NCBI GenBank assembly: GCA_013289785.1
Contig: JABCZE010000053.1
Coordinates: 1-8,328, forward strand
From: Vulcanimicrobiota bacterium
GTDB taxonomy: Bacteria; Vulcanimicrobiota; Vulcanimicrobiia; Vulcanimicrobiales; Vulcanimicrobiaceae
DNA length: 8,328 nt
Direction of reading: 5' to 3'
A program made the position numbers and the translations under genes. How positions within the stretch are numbered: position 1 is the stretch's first letter; each line of letters opens with the position of its first letter. Below are positions 1 to 6,878 of the stretch, one piece after another. Under the pieces are notes generated by a model, which saw only the letters and a program-made list of their open reading frames with translations, was not told the origin of the DNA and ran no database searches.

Positions 1-85
1 CACGACGCCGATGGCCGACGGATAGTGGCCGGTAACGTCCAGCAGGGGGAGAGCGGCGCGACACTTGGAAGCAGCCGTATCTGCA

Positions 86-790
86 ATGAATTCCACCGCA
101 AAAGGCGCCTTCGTTCGCGAAATGTTCGCCCGCATCGCGCCGCGCTACGATTTGACAAATCGCATGATGACCGGGGGTCTGGACGAGCGCTGGCGCCGCC
201 GGGCCATCAAACTGCTGGCGCCGCCGCCTCATGCTCGCATTCTCGATCTTTGCTGCGGGACGGGCGATTTGGTTTTTGGGCTGCTGCGGAGCGACCCGAC
301 ATTGGAGGTCACCGGCATCGACTTCTGCCGCCCAATGCTCGACCGGGCGGAGGCGCGGGCCCCCAAGGCGGCCCGAGGCAACGCGCAATTCCTCGAAGGC
401 GACGTCATGGCAATGCCCTTCCCCGACGAAGCCTTCGACGGCGCGACCATGGGCTTCTCGCTGCGTAACGTGGTGGACGTCGATGCAACCCTTCGGGAGA
501 TCCTTCGGGTTCTTCGGCCGGGCGCGCGCTTCGTGAACCTCGACGTCAGCAAAGCGCCGAACAAACGCTTCAAGCAGTTTTTCGACCTCTACTTCTACCG
601 CGTCGTGCCGGTCCTCGGCGGAATCGTCGGCGGCTCGCGCGAGGCCTATCGTTATCTACCGAACTCGCTGATTCACCACCCCAACGCGCCGGAACTTCGC
701 GAACGGTTCACTCGCGCGGGGTTTGTCGACGCCGGCTACCTGCCGCTCGTGGGCGGCACGATCGCCATTCACTATGGGCGGCGGCCATGA
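86..790 (+). CDS. ubiE: Demethylmenaquinone (or 2-polyprenyl-benzoquinol) C-methyltransferase, UbiE/MenG family
   Basis: SAM-dependent C-methyltransferase that methylates the quinone ring in the last step of menaquinone (or a late step of ubiquinone) synthesis, working at the cytoplasmic membrane face. Numbered from the ATG at 86 (234 aa): the first family signature is Y21-D22...W36 in the variant 'TGGLDERW', with Asp33 where B. subtilis and E. coli enzymes have His. The SAM-binding loop is DLCCGTGD (54-61), then GIDF (77-80), the conserved SLRNVVD (125-131), YRYLPNS (188-194) and the C-terminal GGTIAIHYG (223-231). Length is normal for the family. A TTG at 65 would add seven residues. I prefer ATG because homologues start close to the VREMFARIAPRYD block, but neither start has an ideally spaced ribosome site (GGGGGAG near 45-51, GGAAG at 67-71). 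The stop overlaps the next ATG by 4 nt. The Asp variant is what I recall from actinobacterial-type menaquinone producers, so menaquinone is my preferred product. Confidence 0.93.
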   Translation: MNSTAKGAFVREMFARIAPRYDLTNRMMTGGLDERWRRRAIKLLAPPPHARILDLCCGTGDLVFGLLRSDPTLEVTGIDFCRPMLDRAEARAPKAARGNAQFLEGDVMAMPFPDEAFDGATMGFSLRNVVDVDATLREILRVLRPGARFVNLDVSKAPNKRFKQFFDLYFYRVVPVLGGIVGGSREAYRYLPNSLIHHPNAPELRERFTRAGFVDAGYLPLVGGTIAIHYGRRP

Positions 791-1749
791 GCCTCGTCCG
801 GTCGTCTTCGAGCACCGATGAGGATTTGGAAGCGCTCGTCGAGCTTTTCTTTCGCGAACGCTTCTCAACCGACAACCCGATCATCACCGAAGCGGTCAAA
901 CGAATGCTCCGCGCCGGCGGAAAGCGATTGCGCCCGCGCATCACGCTGCTTTCGGCGGCGGCTTGCGGTGGAAATCCGCTCGACCATCTTCACTTGGCGG
1001 CGTACATGGAATTGATTCACGTCGCGACGCTGATTCACGACGACGTCGTCGACAACGCGCAGACGAGGCGCGGCGTTAACGCTACGGCAGTGGATTACGG
1101 CAATCGGGTGAGCGTGTTGGCCGGGGATTACCTTTTTGCGTGGATCTTCAAAAACGTGACGCTCAACTATCCGCATCCCGTCCCCCACGTGCTCTCGGCG
1201 ACGCTGGCTGAAATCTGCGACGGAGAGGTGTTGCAGTTGCAGGCGCTGGGTAATCTCGACCTTTCACTCGAGACCTACGTTGAAATCGCGCGTAAGAAGA
1301 CCGCGTCCCTGTTTGCCGCTTCCGCCCAGTGCGGCGCGGTCATGGGCGGGGCCGGCGCGGCCGACATTGCCGCACTGCGCGCATTCGGCGAGGCGTTCGG
1401 CATCGCGTTCCAGATGAGGGACGACCTCTTAGACGTGACGGCTGACGAACGCTCGCTCGGCAAACCCGCCGCCAACGATTTGGTCGAGCGTAAGACGACC
1501 CTTCCGCTGATCGCCGCGCTGGCGTCCGGAGACGGCGATTTTCGCGCGGAAGTGCGCCGCTTCTACGAGGCAGGCCGCAACGACGCCATTCCGGAGGTCG
1601 TGCTCGGGATCGAGCGCGAAGGCGGCCTCCGCGCAACTCGCGCACAGATCGCCCTCTACGTCGAACTCGCCAAGCAAGCCCTGGAGCCGATTACCGCGAG
1701 CGCGGCGAAAAAAGACCTGGCACAGCTTACCGACGCCCTTCTATACTAG
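787..1749 (+). CDS. Long-chain trans-polyprenyl diphosphate synthase (quinone side chain)
   Basis: Condenses isopentenyl diphosphate onto an allylic primer to make the long all-trans tail of the respiratory quinone. It is a soluble, all-helical class I prenyltransferase of 320 aa, the usual length. Visible motifs are GGKRLRP (44-50), the first aspartate-rich motif DDVVD (85-89) followed by RRG, GNRVSVLAGDYL (about 105-117), and the second aspartate-rich motif DDLLD (212-216), followed by GKP (225-227), DL and KTTLP. The residue five before the first motif is a small Ala (A80). In this family that leaves the product pocket open and suggests a long chain (C35-C50) rather than farnesyl or geranylgeranyl diphosphate. 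The exact chain length cannot be read from the sequence, so I give no symbol (hepT, ispB and similar are all possible). The start ATG overlaps the ubiE stop as ATGA, implying translational coupling. Confidence 0.93.
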   Translation: MSLVRSSSSTDEDLEALVELFFRERFSTDNPIITEAVKRMLRAGGKRLRPRITLLSAAACGGNPLDHLHLAAYMELIHVATLIHDDVVDNAQTRRGVNATAVDYGNRVSVLAGDYLFAWIFKNVTLNYPHPVPHVLSATLAEICDGEVLQLQALGNLDLSLETYVEIARKKTASLFAASAQCGAVMGGAGAADIAALRAFGEAFGIAFQMRDDLLDVTADERSLGKPAANDLVERKTTLPLIAALASGDGDFRAEVRRFYEAGRNDAIPEVVLGIEREGGLRATRAQIALYVELAKQALEPITASAAKKDLAQLTDALLY

Positions 1750-1768
1750 AGGGCGAAAGGGAATCGAC

Positions 1769-2071
1769 ATGACGTTACATCCGCTTCTCGCCATCATCGA
1801 CGCGCCGATCATCATCGGCATCCTCGTCATTGGAGCGCTGCTCTTCGGAGCCGATAAGCTGCCGAAGCTCGCGCGAAGCGCGGGGCAGGCAAAGAAAGAG
1901 TTTCTGATGGGCCAAGTCGAGGCCGACGAGGCGGCCGCAAAGGCGCGCGAGGAAGCGCGCATTCGCGCGGCGACCGCGCAAGCCGACGTCATGGATAACG
2001 TCGAGGCCGGCACGTTCTCCGGTGAAGCCATTCCACCGCCGACCCCCGGCAAAGGGACGCTCAGTTCTTAG
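1769..2071 (+). CDS. tatA: Twin-arginine translocase pore subunit TatA/TatE
   Basis: Small membrane protein that oligomerises around TatBC to carry folded proteins, including cofactor-loaded ones, across the cytoplasmic membrane. Of its 100 residues, about 8-25 form the single membrane helix, with an acidic residue (D11) near its start. The diagnostic FG hinge is at F26-G27. It is followed by the amphipathic helix ADKLPKLARSAGQAKKEF (28-45), then a charged, Ala/Glu/Arg-rich helical stretch (about 50-75) and a Pro/Gly-rich flexible tail. The start is supported by AAAGGGA at 1756-1762, six bases before ATG. The N-terminus is several residues longer than E. coli TatA. No separate tatB is present, so this may be a bifunctional TatA of a minimal TatAC system (inference). 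It lies 19 nt after the polyprenyl synthase and its 3' end probably overlaps tatC. Confidence 0.9.
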   Translation: MTLHPLLAIIDAPIIIGILVIGALLFGADKLPKLARSAGQAKKEFLMGQVEADEAAAKAREEARIRAATAQADVMDNVEAGTFSGEAIPPPTPGKGTLSS

Positions 2072-2819
2072 CGAGGACCAGACGCCCAACGAGGCGACCT
2101 GGGATCAAAAGGAGATGCCGATTACGGAGCACCTGAGGGAGCTCCGTAATCGTCTCTTGATCTCGATCGCAACCGTCGGCGTTATCGCCGTCGTGCTCTT
2201 CTGGCCCTCGCAGTTCGTCATTCGGTCGATGATGCGCCACTATTTCGGCGGATTGCAGCTCCACGCGTTCGGGCCGGCCGACGTCATTCTTACCGAGTTG
2301 AAGTTCTCGGTCGTCGGCGGGATCGTGATCGGCCTGCCGGTGCTGTTCACGCAGCTCTGGCTGTTCGTCGTGCCGGCGGTCAATCCGCGCACGCGGCGGA
2401 TGGTCTATTCATTCGTCGTGCCGTCGGTACTGCTGGCCGCGGTCGGCCTGGCGTTCGCGCATTTCGTCGTGATTCCGCGGGTGATTGCGGCACTGTTGCA
2501 AATCACCGACGCCGTGGCCACGCCGACCTTCGGCGTCGCTTCAACGCTGAACTTCGTCATCGTGCTGCTGGCACTCTTCGCCATCATCTTTCAAACGCCG
2601 ATCGTTTTGATTGGTTTAGCGCGTCTGGGCATCGTGAGCGCTTCCACGCTGATGCATTACCGCCGGCATGCAATCTTCGGGTTCTTCGTCGCCGGCGGAC
2701 TCGCCGCGCCGGACGGCAATCCGGTTACGATGGCGCTGCTGGCTGTGCCGATGTACTTGCTCTACGAGATTTCGATCTGGATTATCGTGCCGCTGGAACG
2801 GCGCTGGAGACGGTCGTGA
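2022..2819 (+). CDS. tatC: Sec-independent protein translocase TatC
   Basis: Polytopic receptor of the Tat translocase that binds twin-arginine signal peptides. Numbered from the GTG at 2022 (265 aa): HLRELR (37-42, with Glu40 matching E. coli Glu15), DVILTELKFS (87-96), QLWLF (111-115, Phe115 matching Phe94), PRTRR (122-126), Q-T-P at 191-193, PDGNP (230-234) and the C-terminal LLAVPMYLLYE (239-249). About six membrane helices can be placed. The start is uncertain. GTG 2022 lies 50 nt inside tatA, so its first ~16 residues are tatA read in another frame. The only other start in frame is ATG 2115, which cuts the protein to 234 aa and has GGAG touching the start codon. I keep 2022 because the KEM residues before ATG 2115 resemble the 'xEMP(L)xxHLxELR' opening of cyanobacterial-type TatC. 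An unusual feature is Thr124 in place of the family Glu equivalent to E. coli Glu103. Confidence 0.93.
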   Translation: MKPFHRRPPAKGRSVLSEDQTPNEATWDQKEMPITEHLRELRNRLLISIATVGVIAVVLFWPSQFVIRSMMRHYFGGLQLHAFGPADVILTELKFSVVGGIVIGLPVLFTQLWLFVVPAVNPRTRRMVYSFVVPSVLLAAVGLAFAHFVVIPRVIAALLQITDAVATPTFGVASTLNFVIVLLALFAIIFQTPIVLIGLARLGIVSASTLMHYRRHAIFGFFVAGGLAAPDGNPVTMALLAVPMYLLYEISIWIIVPLERRWRRS

Positions 2820-4162
2820 CGGCTGCGGTGCGCGGGCTCTATGCCGATTTTATCCGAACCTTTGGCAGCGTACTCTTCGCGGTCTGTCTCTTTCTCGTTT
2901 GGGGCGTGCTCACGCTGTTCGGCGTCGTCATCGATCAAGGGCGCGATCCGAGCGATTATTTTGCGGCGTACGCCGCTCCCATCGCTCGCGCGATCTTGCG
3001 CCTCAACCTCGACAACGTGTATCACTCGCCGTGGTACGTGGGCATCATCGGCTTGATCCTCACATCGCTGGCGGTCTGCACCTTCAAGCGAGTCATTCCG
3101 GCGCGGCTGCCAGTCTTGCGCCCGGTCAAGATCGAAGCGATTCCGCTGCACGCGCGCTTAGAAACTGCGGGCGATGCCGCTGCGGTACGCAGCCGGCTCG
3201 CCGCCTTCTTCACATCTCGCGGCTGGCGCGTTCGGGAACGAATCTTCGGCGGCACCGAGTGGAGTTTTGCCGATAAACACAACTGGGCGCGGCGCGGCGT
3301 GCTGGTGGCGCATGCCGGCTTCGTGATTCTCGCAGCCGGCACGACGCTCTATTGGGCGCGCGGGTTCTCGGGCGAGCTCGCGCTCCTCGACGGCCAAACC
3401 TCGCAGGTCGCAAAGACGGGCGCCGTCATCCGGCTCGACGATTTCGCCTATCGCATCGCGCCGACGCAAACCAAGAGCGGAATGGTCTACCAGCCCATCG
3501 ACTACGTTTCGCACGTGACGGTCAGCGGCAAGGATGGAGTTGCAAAGCACATGATCGTGCGGGTCAACCATCCGATCGACGTCGACGACACGCTCTACTA
3601 CCAAGCCAGCTACGGCTTCGGGATGCGCTTTGCGATCACGCATAACGGACGGCGCGACGCTGCGCTCTCCGGCCGCACGCTGCTGGAAGGCGATTCGTTC
3701 GACCTTCCTGGAACGCAGCGCACCGTGGTTTACGAGCGTTTCGCGCCCACCGTCGACCAGCAGAGCGGCATGCCCACCGCCGACCCTCGCGTCAACAATC
3801 CTGCGGTCGTGCTGGGAGTCTCGCAAGCCGGCGCACCGGTCGGGGAGGCGCTCGTGCCGCTGCGGACGTGGATCGACCTCGGTGACGGCTGGCGGTTGGT
3901 GCCGCAGAAATACGTGATGTACAGCGGATTTCAGTATCGCCACGATCCCGGGGTGGCGCTCGTCGGGATCGGCGCATTCGTGCTGCTGGCGGGGTTGATC
4001 ATCTCGTTTTACTTCGTTCCGGCCCGCTTGTACGTCCGCGTCGACGACGAGGGAGAGCACCGCTCGAGCGTCGGCTTGGCGGCGACCACGGTGAAAGGCT
4101 ACGACGTTTTCGAGAGCGAGTTTGCGCGGTTGGTGGTAGCCTTGAAGGCGAACGGTTTATGA
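2816..4162 (+). CDS. resB: Cytochrome c biogenesis protein Ccs1/ResB
   Basis: One half of the System II heme-lyase: with CcsA it moves heme across the membrane and attaches it to CxxCH apocytochromes on the outside. The 448 aa show membrane helix 1 (about 17-38), the hallmark VYHSPW (68-73) leading into helix 2 (about 72-90), helix 3 with VAHAGF (164-169, His166 being a likely heme-region ligand), a large extracytoplasmic domain (about 182-375) containing NHPID...YYQASYG (251-267), then HDPG (376-379) and helix 4 (about 380-400), followed by a short cytoplasmic tail. It is somewhat shorter than B. subtilis ResB, but all core motifs are present. It starts with GTG inside the tatC stop (GTGA overlap) and ends with an ATGA overlap into ccsA, so tatC, resB and ccsA are probably translated as a coupled unit. 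Confidence 0.92.
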   Translation: MTAAVRGLYADFIRTFGSVLFAVCLFLVWGVLTLFGVVIDQGRDPSDYFAAYAAPIARAILRLNLDNVYHSPWYVGIIGLILTSLAVCTFKRVIPARLPVLRPVKIEAIPLHARLETAGDAAAVRSRLAAFFTSRGWRVRERIFGGTEWSFADKHNWARRGVLVAHAGFVILAAGTTLYWARGFSGELALLDGQTSQVAKTGAVIRLDDFAYRIAPTQTKSGMVYQPIDYVSHVTVSGKDGVAKHMIVRVNHPIDVDDTLYYQASYGFGMRFAITHNGRRDAALSGRTLLEGDSFDLPGTQRTVVYERFAPTVDQQSGMPTADPRVNNPAVVLGVSQAGAPVGEALVPLRTWIDLGDGWRLVPQKYVMYSGFQYRHDPGVALVGIGAFVLLAGLIISFYFVPARLYVRVDDEGEHRSSVGLAATTVKGYDVFESEFARLVVALKANGL

Positions 4163-4995
4163 ATCTGCCCTGGGACGAAATCCTCATCGGCATCGCGTTG
4201 GGCGCCTACACGCTGGGCGCGCTCGCGCTGGTAATCTATTTCTTTTCGCAAGACGACGCGTTCCGCAAGGCCGGCATTCCGCTGGCGATTCTCGGATGTG
4301 CCGCACAGTTCACCCAGCTCGCGGTGCGCTTCGAAACGACCCACGTCTGGCCGTTGCTCAACTTGTACGGATCGCTCTCGCTCTTCGCCGCGATGTCGGT
4401 TGCGATCTACATCGGCTTTGCGTTTCGCTACCGCCTTTGGTTCGCGGGCGGTTTCGTGCTCGCGCTGGCAGCAATCTTTCTCGCCTACGGCGTCACCTGG
4501 TACGAAGGCACGATGCCGCCGGTGCCGTCGCTGCAATCCTACTGGGCCAAGATCCACGTGCCGATCGTCGTTTCGTCGTATGCCGCGTTTTTGGTCGCCT
4601 TCGTCTTCTCGTGCATTTATTTGCTGAAGTACTATGCCGGCCGCTCCGGCCACGGGTCGGTCGCGCGCTGGCTGGCGTCCCTTCCGAGCCTGCCGCAGCT
4701 CGACGCGATCGTCTATCGGGCCGTCGCGATCGGGCTGCCGCTGATCTCCATCGGAATCATTACCGGCGCGATGTGGGCGCACGAAGCGTGGGGAGCCTAT
4801 TGGCAGTGGGATCCTAAGGAGACCGCCGCCTTGTTCTCCTGGATCGTCTACCTCGCATACATGCACCTGCACACTCGCCACGCGTGGCGAGGGCTGCGCA
4901 CGAACTGGGTCAGCGTCATCGGCTTCGCGTCGATAATCTTCTGCTATCTCGGGGTGAACATCTGGATCTCGGGATTGCACAGCTACAAAATGTGA
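4159..4995 (+). CDS. ccsA: Cytochrome c biogenesis protein CcsA/ResC (heme handling, WWD domain)
   Basis: Integral membrane partner of Ccs1 that holds heme for attachment to apocytochrome c. It has 278 aa and about eight membrane helices (roughly 8-28, 40-58, 66-88, 94-112, 132-157, 186-206, 221-239 and 249-271). The WWD signature is WGAYWQWDPKET (211-222). Candidate heme ligands are His62 just before the conserved PLLNLYGSL block, His133 in KIHVP, and His274 in the final GLHSY. Two small deviations from the form I know are Ala223 where a Trp usually follows DPKET, and His208 in WAHEAWG, where Asn is more usual. The start overlaps the resB stop by 4 nt. The last 13 bp overlap the 3' end of the convergent regulator gene. 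Other System II parts (CcdA, and a ResA/CcsX thioredoxin) are not in this window. Confidence 0.93.
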   Translation: MNLPWDEILIGIALGAYTLGALALVIYFFSQDDAFRKAGIPLAILGCAAQFTQLAVRFETTHVWPLLNLYGSLSLFAAMSVAIYIGFAFRYRLWFAGGFVLALAAIFLAYGVTWYEGTMPPVPSLQSYWAKIHVPIVVSSYAAFLVAFVFSCIYLLKYYAGRSGHGSVARWLASLPSLPQLDAIVYRAVAIGLPLISIGIITGAMWAHEAWGAYWQWDPKETAALFSWIVYLAYMHLHTRHAWRGLRTNWVSVIGFASIIFCYLGVNIWISGLHSYKM

Positions 4996-6821
4996 AGCCG
5001 CCGATACGAACGCGCCACGCTGGCTAGCAACGAGCGCATCATGATATCTGGTGCGGCGACCATCGCTCCGATCGAGAGCGAACGGCCGGCAAGCTCAGCG
5101 CGTATGCGTTCGGAGCGTGCATGTTCGGTCGGAGCGCGCGCGATAAGGTACTCCGAGCGCACCCCGTCGGCGGCCGCAAGAGCATCGCGAGCACGGCCGA
5201 ACTCTCCGAGGGCGAGGAAAAGCTCCGCGGCTGCTTCGAGCGCGATGACCGACAACTCCATATCGGAGCTGTCGGCCGAAATTTCGGCGGCGCGGGCCGC
5301 ATGTCTCCCTGCCTCGCCAATCTCACGTCTCTCAAGCGCTACGAGCGTTAGACCGACGCGCGCGTGCCCTTCGACATAGACGTTCCCCACAGCAGTTGCG
5401 CTTGCGAGCGCGCCTGATAGCTGCTGGTGTGCCACGGCAAGTTCGCCCGCCGCAAACGCGCATCGCGCCCCGTTTACGAGCATCAACGTCTCGTCGTTAC
5501 TGGCGCCGAGCGCCGCAAAACCCTCCCGCGCCTGAGCGAACTCGCGGCGCGCGTCTTCCAGCCGGCCAAGCGCGTATGCGACTGCACCCAGTGCGCTGCG
5601 GGCAAATGCTACGAGGTAAGAGTCGTGCTGCAGTTCCAGAATCGAGAGCGCCTCGCTGGCAAACTCCTGCGCGACCTGTGCCCGGCCCGTCATTCTCGCG
5701 GCATTGGAACCGTACAGCAGGGCCTTCGCGAGCGTCGTTTGCTCTCCAGAAACACGGAGGTCTTCTATTGCCTCTTCGAACGCGGGAAGATTATGCTCGG
5801 CATTGCCGAGGTTGCGCCCAACCATGGCCCGCAAGTAGATTGCCTCGGCGCGTAGCGGCGAGGGAGCTGGCAGATGTGGAATCGCAGCTTCGTACCAGCC
5901 GAACGCCTCGGCGGCATGTCCGCGCTCGAAGAGAAATCTCGACAGCGCAGCAAGAGCGCGGGCGCCCAACTCGACGTCGCGGTGACGGACGATAGCCAGG
6001 TCCAGCGCTGCTCGGATCGATTTCATCTGCGTCTCGATCCGATCGAAGCTACGGTCGCCGCTCGCTCCACGCAATAATTCTCCCCGGTCGATCAGCTGTT
6101 GCAAGGTCCGCCGCATCGAGGCTTCCGTGATCGAGTCGTCGACCTCCAGAGAATCGGGCTCGTCGTCGATCTCGTCGCGCATCGCCTGCGCCAAACGTTC
6201 AAACAGCCGCCGTGCCCGGTCGTACTCTCCAAGGGAGCGCAGTGCCGACACGGCCTTTGAAATCGTTTGTTCGCTTAGCGGATCGAACCGAACGATCGTG
6301 TTCGCAAGGGCCGCGATCTCCGCAACGTCACCCCTTCCAATACCCACATCGAGCAGTCGAGTCAAGAGCTCCATTTGGACGGAATGCAAACGCCGCCGTT
6401 CGCGCTCGAGTACTTCATCGTCGAGACCTGGGAAGACAGGCTCCCGATAGAGCGCGGCCGCACGATCGGTCTGCGTCGGATCGCGCGAAAGAATGCTATA
6501 TCGTGCGACGTCGATCGACCATTGCGCCGACGGCGCCAGCGCAACCTTATCGCGCGTGACCTCGATCCCGCCTTTCAATCCAACCATCTCCAGCGCGCCT
6601 TCCAATTCGTGAAGGCGCCGTCGCAGGTTCCCGAGAGCGCTCGTCTGATCGACGTCCGGCCAAAGCTCCGCCGCTAACAGGCCGCGATCGACCGGGCCTT
6701 CGCGCAAAGCGAGATGAGCGAGGCACCGCCGTGCGCGAGGCGAGAAGGCGCGCGTGCGCTCTTCGCCATCGGCGACCACACAGAAACGCCCAAACGCGGT
6801 AATGGCGACGCCGCGGCCCAC
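4983..6821 (-). CDS. SARP/BTAD-type transcriptional regulator with TPR C-terminus, no ATPase domain
   Basis: Predicted DNA-binding activator of 612 aa. Residues 6-98 look like an OmpR-type winged helix: an opening beta strand (ITAFGRFCVV), then RARRCLAHLALREGPV, ELWPD and ALGNLRRRLHELEGAL. Residues about 103-218 form a bacterial transcriptional activation domain (BTAD) of TPR-like helices, with FPGLDDEVLERERRRL and EYDRARRLFERL. After a linker (about 219-262), the rest to the end is helical TPR-like repeats, beginning with SIRAALDLAI...ELGARALAALSRFLFERGH. In large SARP/AfsR-like proteins that block normally follows an NB-ARC/AAA ATPase. No Walker A (GxxxxGK[ST]) or Walker B is visible here. 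The start is GTG, with an in-frame TAA only 9 nt upstream, so it cannot be much longer. No clear ribosome site is seen. It follows the lipoprotein gene by 57 nt and is probably cotranscribed with it. The ligand and targets are unknown. Confidence 0.85.
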   Translation of the reverse strand: MGRGVAITAFGRFCVVADGEERTRAFSPRARRCLAHLALREGPVDRGLLAAELWPDVDQTSALGNLRRRLHELEGALEMVGLKGGIEVTRDKVALAPSAQWSIDVARYSILSRDPTQTDRAAALYREPVFPGLDDEVLERERRRLHSVQMELLTRLLDVGIGRGDVAEIAALANTIVRFDPLSEQTISKAVSALRSLGEYDRARRLFERLAQAMRDEIDDEPDSLEVDDSITEASMRRTLQQLIDRGELLRGASGDRSFDRIETQMKSIRAALDLAIVRHRDVELGARALAALSRFLFERGHAAEAFGWYEAAIPHLPAPSPLRAEAIYLRAMVGRNLGNAEHNLPAFEEAIEDLRVSGEQTTLAKALLYGSNAARMTGRAQVAQEFASEALSILELQHDSYLVAFARSALGAVAYALGRLEDARREFAQAREGFAALGASNDETLMLVNGARCAFAAGELAVAHQQLSGALASATAVGNVYVEGHARVGLTLVALERREIGEAGRHAARAAEISADSSDMELSVIALEAAAELFLALGEFGRARDALAAADGVRSEYLIARAPTEHARSERIRAELAGRSLSIGAMVAAPDIMMRSLLASVARSYRRLHIL

Positions 6822-6878
6822 CCCGAAGGCTTAGCGCAAAGGCTGCGTTTTCCGCCCTAACCGCTTCCGTCCGGCTAG

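Noticed and set aside
1..25. A possible tail of an upstream plus-strand gene, ending in TAG at 23-25 (last residues TTPMADG).
   Set aside because: Only eight codons are in the window, another frame stops at 33-35, and nothing identifies a product. The stretch 1-85 is left unannotated.
1742..1747. TATACT, a near-consensus -10 hexamer just before tatA.
   Set aside because: The only -35 candidate (CTGGCA, 1717-1722) is 19 bp away, the hexamer is part of the last sense codons and stop of the preceding gene, and transcription would start almost on the tatA ribosome site. Too weak to list as a promoter.
3158..4060. Long open frame opposite resB (about 300 codons), and a similar one opposite ccsA (4099-4980).
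   Set aside because: Both are antisense to genes with clear family motifs, have the Arg/Asp/His-rich composition of shadow frames in GC-rich DNA, and show no domain pattern.
5396..5995. Plus-strand open frames opposite the regulator (such as 199 codons here).
   Set aside because: Arg/Pro-rich shadow translation of the minus-strand TPR region; no motif or ribosome site.
6833..6851. Hairpin-like AGCGCA / TGCGTT with a five-base loop, followed by TTCC on the plus strand.
   Set aside because: The stem is six pairs at best with one wobble, the T-run is short, and no plus-strand gene ends there. On the minus strand the stem has a mismatch and no T-run.
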